Shown here piece by piece: positions 55,842-64,000 of a DNA stretch of 64,000 nucleotides. A program made the position numbers and the translations under genes. Location of the stretch: the NCBI GenBank assembly GCA_027405735.1, contig JAPEHQ010000005.1, positions 1,984,001-2,048,000 of the forward strand, read 5' to 3'. This stretch comes from Mucor racemosus. Lineage: Eukaryota > Mucoromycota > Mucoromycetes > Mucorales > Mucoraceae. Each line of letters begins with the position of its first letter. Within the stretch, counting starts at the first letter, position 1. The notes beneath the pieces were generated by a model, which was not told where the DNA came from, made no database searches, and was given only the letters and a program-made list of their open reading frames with translations.

Positions 55842-56815
55842 TTATTGAAATGAACGAAAAATGATTCAAAAAAACAAAATCGCTTAATGGCTAATGAGCT
55901 GCAAAGTAAGTTGACCTAGCATATTAAATAGTTCTTGTGCAGTTTTAAATTCTGCATCCATCTAAACAAAAATCAGAAAAACATTCCACATTAAATTGTG
56001 CGCAAAATGCAATTGAAATTTTGGAGGTTTTTTGAAAATACACATCACTTTTTATAAGCATAACTAAAATATAATAAACGGCAATGATGCGCAGCAAAAT
56101 CATCTATCGATCGAGCTATTGAAAAATATTTTAGCTGCATTTTTTGTAGAGCAAACAAGATTATTGTCCAAATTTTTTTCAGATTCAGAATTTAGGATGA
56201 GGGTATATAAGGGAAAAATGGAAGCTAGAAATGGAGGTACCTTTTTGTACACATTTTTGAGGATATCTCCACGAAAAATCAACATTTTGAAAAAATCTAA
56301 ATTGGGTCCGAGAGAGCTTAACCAGCTTAATGACATGAATGCAAAAAAAATGTTGCTCAATTTAACCAATATTTTGAAGCCTACTATAGAAATGACAAAA
56401 AAATGAAAAAAAAAATAAAAGTGCTCAGAATTTTTTTTATATTTAAACACGTTATAGAGCACTTCAAAAAAAGTAAGTTTTATTATTAGAAAAAGTTAGT
56501 ATAGCTTAATTTTTTCTGGAGATATGAAGCCTCAAAGTTTTCAATCCTTTAGCAGTGAACTACGCGTAAAAAATCTGAAACATTAGCACTGAAAAATTAA
56601 TACGAACTGCAAAAAATAGGATATTTTTGGATACTTGTTTTTGGATTAAAGCTAAACATCTCAGGTACATTGGCATATAATTTTTTCTTGGTGTTATTTA
56701 GTGAAAACAAAAAGTAGAGGAGGGATGAAAAATGAGACCCTGTTTTCAAGGAAAAAGCAGTGAATTTTACGCGTTTTTGAGTCTTTCGTGAGATATAAAA
56801 TAAATTTAAGAACTA

Positions 56816-58003
56816 GTATCATAATAAGACCAGTTTATACCTATTCTGCACTGGCTAAAGTAAATATGTATCATAAAGTGCATAGTATGAGGTTAGTTAT
56901 AGAACAGAGAGCAGGTTTTATCTTTGGTCAAAATAATTTGCAAAAGCTAATATTTGGCATGCTAGTAAATGTCCCCAAGACCAAGATCTACATAGATATG
57001 CAAATGCGAGCTTATTTGGGTTAATCTTACTCAATTTTCATATCGGTACACTCAAAAATATTGACTGGTCAACGAAATTATTACTGAGAGATAATGTCTA
57101 TTCAATTATTCCTGCAACTGTATTAATTAAGCGTTGAGTGTTAACCAAAAATATCGAAAACGTCTACAATTTTCGATTTTGATATGAAAAGCCTAGCTTT
57201 GGGTTTTGGTATATGTTTTGAAATCATAAAATGTTCCCTAATTTTTTATATGTTCGTTAAATAAATTATTATATACATGAATTTTTCGCATAATTTAAAT
57301 CTAGCATATAGCTCTTGTTTAACATCACTATATATTTTTGTAGTAGAATCACTGGAATACGTAGTATTTTAAGCATCAAAACAATTTAAAGAAGTCGTTT
57401 GCATTGAGTTTGATATTTGACACGAGAACACACTCTTAATGATTTGTTCCATAGTGCGATTCTCTGGTAAGATACAGCTCTGCATAAGATTCAAGTCATT
57501 CGTATGATATCTAATATATAAAATCGCATTAAGTATGGCTTCCTGCTGCCTTCTAATAGCGCGGCTTCTTATTTATTTGATATGAAATAGAACCATCAAT
57601 TCATTACATATTTATTGCACAGAAACCAAGAACAGGAAACCCTTATTAAACTATGCATATGATACATGAAGCACCTTGATGATAGGAATTGGTGCAATGT
57701 CGAGATTGCAATCGAATTAGTTCAAATCCAACAGTGTACTGTAGTGTGAATGCAAAATATTTCCAAGATTTTCAGCTTGCAAGCATCGCTTTCTTCCATG
57801 CATGTAGTATATGATATCTTTTATAGAAAAAAAACTACTTTTTGTGTGTTTATCTGTAAACAAATAAAAGAAAATAGGGATATATGTGTCTATCCACACG
57901 CATTACACAATATATGTATACACATTTATGCATGAATCAGGGTCAATACTGTAATAGCAACTTAATTAATAAACAGTTTTTATTTATTATATATGAAACT
58001 TAA
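56816..58003. other. Intergenic AT-rich DNA, nothing recognised
   Basis: Open frames here (for example 56788-57024 and 57750-57935) have no ATG-supported gene structure or recognisable motif. Confidence 0.45.
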
Positions 58004-58708
58004 TCATGTAATATTTTTCTTTTTAAAATGCGATAATGATATACGAGGCTGTTTACTACTATTACTAGTTGTTATAAAATTTGCTGGATGTCCTGTTTCC
58101 AACGATGAATCAGAATGTTGTCGTTTTAATTTCCAGGAGAAAGATTTCAAAATGGATGGTGATGAAGGTTCTGATTTTGTTGTATCGCCACTACTGACAC
58201 TACTACCGCTGCTACTTAATCGACGCAAGAAGGATGATCTCGGCTGATGCTGTTGTGGGTGATGATGTGGATGTTTCTGTTTCCAGGAAGAAAATATAGA
58301 TGGTGATTGCTTTCTTTTTGTTGTTACTGTTGGTGTTGGGAATGAAGATTTTGGTTTGGGCGGCAACAGTAAAGCTGCTGCTCTCTTTTTTGATGCTGAC
58401 TTTGCTGTTGTTGGTATGTGTTTATTTGATAGATGTTGTTGCTGCTGCAGGGGCGATGGACTAATTACAATACGAGGAGGCGGTGAAGGAAGATTATTTG
58501 ATATTCTGACCGATTTTTTTGAGGATGATACAATATTATTATATGAGAAATTATCACCAATGATGATTTTATTGTTTTCTTGTAATTTCCAATGATTTAT
58601 AAGTACAGATATGATCCAAAATAATGGACTATAAATTTGAATCCAACATTGATAGCCAGCATCTTTGATTTGATCCATAATGGATTGTGAAAATTGTTGT
58701 TGTGTCAT
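58004..58708 (-). CDS. Unrecognised basic Ser/Pro-rich protein, 234 residues
   Basis: Single-exon ORF from ATG at 58708. An N-terminal helix (MTQQQFSQSIMDQIKDAGYQ) leads into one hydrophobic segment (about residues 24-40, QIYSPLFWIISVLINHW). After this the protein is disordered: Pro-rich patches (LPSPPPRIVISPSP), poly-Gln and poly-His, and many basic-Ser motifs (FLRRLSSSGSSVSS, ILKSFSWKLKRQHSDSS), possible kinase targets. Repeated sequences of the S-x-W-K type (FSSWKQK, FSWKLK) recur. No enzyme motif is seen. The protein could be peripherally membrane-attached. The gene assignment rests on the clean frame, the ATG and the coding-like composition. Confidence 0.65.
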   Translation of the reverse strand: MTQQQFSQSIMDQIKDAGYQCWIQIYSPLFWIISVLINHWKLQENNKIIIGDNFSYNNIVSSSKKSVRISNNLPSPPPRIVISPSPLQQQQHLSNKHIPTTAKSASKKRAAALLLPPKPKSSFPTPTVTTKRKQSPSIFSSWKQKHPHHHPQQHQPRSSFLRRLSSSGSSVSSGDTTKSEPSSPSILKSFSWKLKRQHSDSSLETGHPANFITTSNSSKQPRISLSHFKKKNIT

Positions 58709-59810
58709 TTCCTATGATCGCCAGCGCATAAAAAAAAAAAGAGCAAATTCAGAAGATAAAGAAGATGAAAGGACTAAAAATATGTTTTTTATTACAATAT
58801 ATAAATATGAAGGAGTTATATATACTATATAGTGTTATGTGAGAAGGAGGAGAAGGAGGAGGAGAAAAAGAAGAACAAGAGCACGGTTAAAGGAGTCAAA
58901 TTTATTATAGTTTACAAGTGACAAACATGTAGAAAAAGTCATAGGAGTAAAAGATAATAAAAGAAGGTATATAAGAGGTTATTGTATATATGTAAAATGC
59001 AATTATGCCGAAATATACATACGAAAAATAGAGAAAACAGATTTTCTGTATCATTTTACGTATCCACTGATCTAGTCTGATAAACTTGAATAAATCACTC
59101 CCCTCTTGTATTTCTCTAACTGACAACATTTAGGAGATTCTAAACTTGTATTTATATTCCATTCTATATTGATGATTTACTACATTCTTTCCATTATGGA
59201 TTCTAAAGGAGACAAAAATATTCCATTATAAAAAAGAAGGTTGCATTGACATTTTTTTTTTATAGTTTTTATACAGTCGGCATAAATTTTAGTATGACAA
59301 ATACTAAATGACAACGTAAAGTGATTGCATAATATCGTCTCATCCTTATCCTTATACTTGATTGCTTTCTTTTTTTCCAGCCGAGAAAGGGGCATTCATG
59401 TGAACATAACATTACCCGAAAATTCGTTTTTTAATTTTTTTTGAAGGTTCAAAACGTATTATAACCGATTATTTCAACATTGGTGAAAAAAGTGAGTAAA
59501 AGTTGATTTTCCACATAATCTTAATCCGAACTATGTAAAGGTTCCCCACCCACTGTGATTTTTGCCTCCCCCCTCTCCTCTCTCTTGATACCCCCCTCGA
59601 AATTTACATTTAAGGCATAAATTCTTGGGATTGCGATGTGTTAGGATGCTGAATGCGTCATTGAGTGGTTAAATAGATATAATGAAGAAAAAATTATATT
59701 AAAAAACCGCACTTGTTGGTGTATCATCGCACTAAAAATTTTCATATCCACAAATTTGCTTTATTTGATACGTTGAATTCAACACAAACAGTATATAATA
59801 AAAACAACAT
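58709..59810. other. Divergent intergenic region with GGAGAA microsatellite
   Basis: About 1.1 kb between divergent genes. GGAGGA/GAAGGA repeats lie at 58842-58866 and C-rich patches at 59545-59600 on the plus strand. A TATATAATAAAA run at 59789-59803 just before the metalloprotease ATG may be its TATA element. No gene is seen. Confidence 0.5.
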
Positions 59811-62063
59811 ATGATTATACAACGTAACAATATCGGGGGTGCACTTTTATTACAAGTATTATTCTTTTCTCTTATACAATCAGAAACTATAACAAACGCA
59901 AAAGAACATTCTCTTCATTTAGTAAAACTTGGTAATTTTTATAATGTACCCTCATTAGATCCCGTCTCCATAGCAACAAATTTTGATGATGGGAAAGATG
60001 AAGACGATGGTGATACAACTGTAACAACTACCACTACTCTTATCATGACAACGGAGAATGCGATTGAAGATGAAACAGAAGAGACTTTACAATCAAGAAT
60101 GCAAACAGCTTATATCGATGAAGAAGAAAGGACTACGGAGGAAGAGGACGAAGAAGACGAAGAAGAAGACGAAGAAGAAGACGAAGAAGAAGACGAAGAA
60201 GAAGACGAAGATGAAGACGAAGACGAAGACGAAGAAGACGAAGAAACAACTATAGACGACGAAGAAGATGCTACAGAGGAGGATAATTCTTCTGAAGAAG
60301 ATCAAGACACAACAATAGCAACTACAAGTACAGACCCCATTTATATCATTTCAGCAGCATCTTATCAACAGCAACAGCAACAAACCACTATACCAACTAC
60401 CATAACAACAACAAGCAACAGCCCACAATTATCATCAGCTACATCATCTTCCCATCATTCAATAAATCCAACTAATACCGCATCACCCAATACAACCATT
60501 CAATATACTAATACATCAGATCCACTTGTACAATATGATTTAGAATGTAAAGCAGATGATGTATATTGTGCCAAAGTCAGTAAAGCAGTAGGATCTGCTA
60601 TAGATGAATTTGCACGAGTGATTAATGTCAAAAATTCGCTTTTAATCAAAGTTGTATATTACAGTTTTTGTGATAAAACATGTGCAAATGATACATATGG
60701 TTGGGGATCACCTACATCACAATTTACATTGCCTTTTGAAGATGGAGCAGATTTGAATTATGTTTATCCGCAAGCATTAGCAAAACAATTAGCGCCTTAT
60801 AGTAGTACTTCAGTGTGGTCTAAATATGATATTGAAATAGAAATTAATCACGATGTTTATGTCAATGCAACGGATATAGAACAGGCGTTGAATGATGGGT
60901 GGAATGGATCTGGAACACCGCCCAATGGAATATATTGGTTTTTTGTAAGAGATATGCATATATAATTGGAAATAGATATATACTAACATTTACACTTTCA
61001 GAATGATACCGATGCTCAAGGAACTGTAGTTGAAATCGATTCTCATCAAGTTGATTTTCGATATGTAGTATTGCATGAATTATTACATGGTTTAGGATTT
61101 CTCAGTAGTTGGGCAGCTTATTTTTGGACAGATGCTTCACCATTTCGTACATTAGTGGATGGAGTGATTGATCCATTGGAATTACAATTAGTTACACCTG
61201 GCCCTTACTGGTTTATTAATCAAGACACAGGACCAGCCTATGTCACTGGATTTCAACCCAACATGATATTTGATAAATACTTAGTTAATGTGGACACAGA
61301 ATTAAATGTCACGAGTACTTTATCCCTTTCTGACCTTGCTTTTGAGATGCAGGATTTTTGTGTACAGAACAGCAATGCATTTATCGTTAATTTTATCCGG
61401 GCATTCAATGAAGCGAACCAATCTACGACCGCACATAAATTGTGGTTATCCATGTCTCAACCAGAAACATTGACATTTCAATTCCAAGCACCGACAGTGA
61501 GTAACAGTAGTTACAATTTGATACCTTATTTGAATCAAACTTATCAAAGCATGACATTGTTGACCGGTGGAGATATGTCTAGTAGTTTATATGAACGTAC
61601 TGATCCTACCATGAATCGACCTGGGCTTATGATATCTCATCTTGATGATCAGTATCAGAATACACCTGACTTTTTAATGACAGAGGGTTATCATAAAGGC
61701 AAAACATTGGAGCAATTAGTAGAAAAATATTATAATGACATCCCGGTTCTTCATTATAATAATACAGTATCTAGTAGCAACAGTACAATGATTGAAATGA
61801 CATATAAATCACCTATTGGACCTGGAATTTTACGTATATTAGATTCTATAGGATACTCAACTGTGTTGACAAGAACAAATTATACAACAGATGGTAGTGT
61901 CAAAACACCCAAATCTCGATCTATTTGCGATGATAGCAATACTAGTCATGGATTAAAGACATCCCCTACACCAACTTCGCAAGGGACTAGTGCTTTTGTG
62001 AGTCAGAATTCAATGGTAGTTTCATTTATTGCAATAGTAGTTTCTCTAGCGGTGATGATATAA
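59811..62063 (+). CDS. Secreted GPI-anchored HExxH metalloprotease-like protein
   Basis: Two exons (59811-60944 and 61002-62063) join in frame across a 57-bp intron with a perfect TACTAAC branch sequence, giving 731 residues. A signal peptide (GALLLQVLFFSLIQS, residues 1-30) is followed by a low-complexity region of about 190 residues, Thr-rich and with an almost pure Glu/Asp stretch at about 108-150. A globular domain starts near residue 240 (DLECKADDVYCAKVSKAV) with four cysteines. Zinc-binding HELLHGLGF lies at 403-411; its HExxHxxG core marks a metzincin-like zincin, though a third ligand and Met-turn were not pinned down. Many N-glycosylation sequons and a hydrophobic C-terminus (SMVVSFIAIVVSLAVMI) suggest cell-surface GPI attachment. 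The substrate is unknown. Confidence 0.8.
60137..60255 (+). repeat. GAAGAAGAC coding minisatellite
   Basis: Repeats of GAAGAAGAC, then GAAGACGAA, encode the acidic (EED)n and (ED)n stretch of the metalloprotease-like protein. The array stays in frame and is likely to vary in length. Confidence 0.9.
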
Positions 62064-62614
62064 TAGAAACATTCCTTTTTACTATACTTTGCAACACAAA
62101 GCATTGGACCAGCAGGCGGGAGAGGGTATATTTTTAGCTTGAAAATAACAAATAAAGGGGTTGCACTTTGATTGGTTACCTTTCATTTATAAGAAATAAA
62201 ATATTAAGGGTATTTTGTTTCTATTTTTCTAATTAATATTGAAAACGTAATGCTAATGCCAATGCCAATGCCAAACAGAAAAATTTCTACTTTTGAGATC
62301 CTTTCGTATGAAACCTACTCTTTTTTTCTTTTCTTTTTTATTCTTTTTTTCATGGCTGTAAAATAAGACCCCCTGCTTAAATTATTTTTTCCATTTTCAT
62401 GCGCATGAATTTATATTGGGTTTATCCTTATTATTGGGTTTGGCATTTGCTAGATTACTAAAAATAATGTAGCACAGCAACATTTTATCGTCTCCGATTA
62501 TTAAGGCTGTAATTCTATATAAATAAGGCAAATTATTTAAATTTTTGGTTGCATTTAATTACTTTTCTTTTCTTTTTGTACATATTTTGAAATATAATAG
62601 AGAATCTTCAAAAA
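62064..62614. other. Intergenic between the metalloprotease and the poly-Q protein genes
   Basis: 551 bp with a small ATGCCA repeat (62252-62272), poly-T tracts, an AATAAA-like signal near 62196 for the upstream gene and a TATATAAATAAGG TATA-like element at 62515-62527, about 90 bp upstream of the next ATG. Confidence 0.5.
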
Positions 62615-62711
62615 ATGCAGATCAAAGCCATGCCTGCATCTACAGCATTATTTAAGACTAAATGGAATTCATTTATTACAAAACTAACACCTATTAATTC
62701 TAACGATCGTC

Positions 62712-62742
<31 letters not shown>

Positions 62743-63329
62743 GCAGCAACAACAAGAACAACAAAAACTGCGCAGAGACAGTGATGATACCATAATTTCA
62801 AGGCTAAAAAACAGAAAGCACAGCGATGCAATGTCAGTAGGAACATTTGAATCAGCTGTCAGTATAAAAGATAAATTTCGCCAAGCAATCCCATTCTTTA
62901 GACGTAGAAGTTCGTCCAATATATCTACATCAAATGAAGATGTTGTCCATACTACGGCAACTTCAAATTCCTCTGTTGATTACTGTCAAGAATTAGAGAG
63001 ATTACAAGCTTTGTATTCATTAGCAATTGATGAGGTACATTTTATATTATTTATTACGATATCAACAATGACTCATATTTTTTTTTTTTTACAATTAATA
63101 GCTAAACTACGCAGAAGACTCGCAAGGATCATCTTATTACTCTGGTGATAGAGTAGCTGCACGTGAAGCAATTCATGATTGTGCAAATGCATACATCGAA
63201 TTGCTGCGACATACCACAGGTACACTTACACGTGAAGGTCTTCAATCCTCCATGACACCTAAATTGCTCAGACTTCAAAAGCGTATTGATTCATTACCAG
63301 AAGTGGATGAAGATGGTGAATACTACTGA
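62615..63329 (+). CDS. Unrecognised poly-Q protein, 215 residues
   Basis: Exons 62615-63034 and 63102-63329 join in frame to give 215 residues. An N-terminal helix with TALFKTKWNSFITKL is followed by a run of 15 Gln (33-47), then basic Ser-rich linkers (FFRRRSSSNIS, a likely phosphosite). The C-terminal helical domain from about residue 125 starts YCQELERLQALYSLAIDELN and continues AAREAIHDCANAYIELLRHT and PKLLRLQKRIDSLPEVDED. The helical pattern, with repeated Ala/Leu heptads and a final LLRLQKRIDSLP, recalls a MIT-type three-helix bundle, which binds ESCRT-III tails. That is a hypothesis from the pattern only. The poly-Q is encoded by CAA/CAG repeats at 62711-62757. Confidence 0.75.
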
Positions 63330-64000
63330 GAATACCTTATTTTTCTATATATATATATATATATACTATTGTACATATTTGTATCATAATACTTGTTTAT
63401 AAACACACTCCCAAAAAATAAAAGTAATAGCCTTGAATATACCTCTTAATAATAATAATAATAAAAAAAACTACAATCCCTTTCATATAAAAAATTTTCA
63501 TCGTAACACAATACCGGTTAGAATCGGTTTAAACAATATAGGGCATTTTAAATCTTCAGCCCCGGAATAAAGTGCAGGTTTATTAAAAAGGGCATAGTGG
63601 CTGTTGATTAACATATGAGCTCTATACTAGTAGACGCATGACTCCCAGTCTTGTGTAGATGTGAGTCAAACGACACGTATGTATAGATGATCCACTATTA
63701 CGTATACACAGTATATGCCAGCATAAAGTTACACCAACACATTTGGAATTGATATTATGATTTATAATGAAAGAATATAGTTTATCCAAATAGTAATATT
63801 ATTTTAGTAGCAAGGGATTCTATAGGGTCTTTTTCCTTCATTTTGGTTTTCATATTTCATAGATTCCAACAATCTCCGAATCTGTTGTAAATTCATGTGA
63901 AATATTACAAGGTCAGTTAGGACGGAATTCATGCTCTTTTTTTTTTTTCTTTTCTTTTTTGTTATCCATTCAGATCAGAACAACAATTCCCAAATTTTGC
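63330..64000. other. Intergenic end of window, microsatellites only
   Basis: An (AT)n run at 63345-63366 and a (TAA/AAT)n run at about 63448-63466 lie after the poly-Q gene. No further exon could be supported before the window ends. Confidence 0.5.

Larger units (their letters stand above)
55029..56815 (+). repeat. R1 repeat, copy C (split by a solo LTR)
   Basis: It matches copy B from GCATTTTTTATTTTAG through the 3' end ACGCGTTTTTGAGTCTTTCG (the latter shared with copy A). It is interrupted at 55138-55841. The conserved frame is present at 56119-56406 with the RMRVYKGKMEARNGGTFLYT core, but upstream of it the frame is broken. Confidence 0.85.

Noticed and set aside
56788..57024. 78-codon frame after R1 copy C
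   Set aside because: It begins within the repeat end, has no recognisable motif and lies in AT-rich DNA; probably chance.
60093..60305. Phe/Val-rich antisense frame and Lys/Thr-rich alternate frame in the metalloprotease gene
   Set aside because: They are shadows of the GAAGAAGAC minisatellite that encodes the acidic stretch on the plus strand.
1..64000. CRISPR arrays, bacterial toxin-antitoxin or phage-defence systems
   Set aside because: No regularly spaced identical repeats; gene structure with spliceosomal introns shows a eukaryotic nuclear locus.

Overview
The window is nuclear DNA of a filamentous fungus, most likely a Mucoromycota species (Mucorales-like). The evidence is AT-rich intergenic DNA, many short GT-AG introns (about 45-200 bp) often with CTAAC-type branch sequences, poly-Q, poly-E and poly-H tracts inside proteins, and fungus-restricted families (Shr3, Opy2, SUR7/PalI-type, Bre4/ArAE-type, Stf2/Tma10-type). 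No bacterial operon, CRISPR array or rRNA gene is visible. All gene models were spliced by hand by reading across introns and checking phase.

Layout. 1-3.2 kb: repeat debris. 3.2-10.7 kb: a gene-dense block with a SUR7/PalI-like membrane protein, an Opy2-like HOG-pathway anchor, a stand-alone GN3L/Grn1 domain protein, GTP cyclohydrolase II (RIB1) and, divergently, the DEAD-box helicase DHH1. 10.7-20.4 kb: repeats (families called here R1, R2 and R3) around one orphan gene with a PD...EAK signature. 20.5-29.9 kb: a 66-residue spliced membrane protein, an unrecognised 227-residue protein, CCT1, an aftiphilin-like adaptor-binding protein and a fucosyltransferase-like enzyme. 29.9-33.3 kb: repeats. 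33.3-44.8 kb: a large Bre4/ArAE-type membrane protein, SHR3, a VMA22/CCDC115-like V-ATPase assembly factor, two tandem Stf2/Tma10-like paralogues and an AVT-type vacuolar amino acid transporter. 44.8-58 kb: about 13 kb of repeats and gene debris with no intact gene. 58-63.3 kb: a basic Ser-rich protein, a GPI-anchored HExxH metalloprotease-like protein and a poly-Q protein.

Functional themes. Several neighbours serve membranes and the endolysosomal system: SHR3 (amino acid permease export from the ER), VMA22-like (V-ATPase assembly), AVT-like (proton-coupled vacuolar amino acid transport), the aftiphilin-like trafficking protein and the SUR7-like and Opy2-like plasma-membrane proteins. They are separate eukaryotic transcription units, so this is a thematic neighbourhood and not an operon.

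The most unusual content is in the repeats. A long non-coding family (R2; six full or partial copies) carries nested solo LTRs, four of them with a readable target-site duplication. Two R2 copies are joined to broken exons of a cytoplasmic dynein intermediate chain gene. A second family (R1) keeps an open reading frame with in-frame indels in three copies. No clearly new multi-gene system was found; the R2/dynein arrangement is the best candidate for something undescribed.
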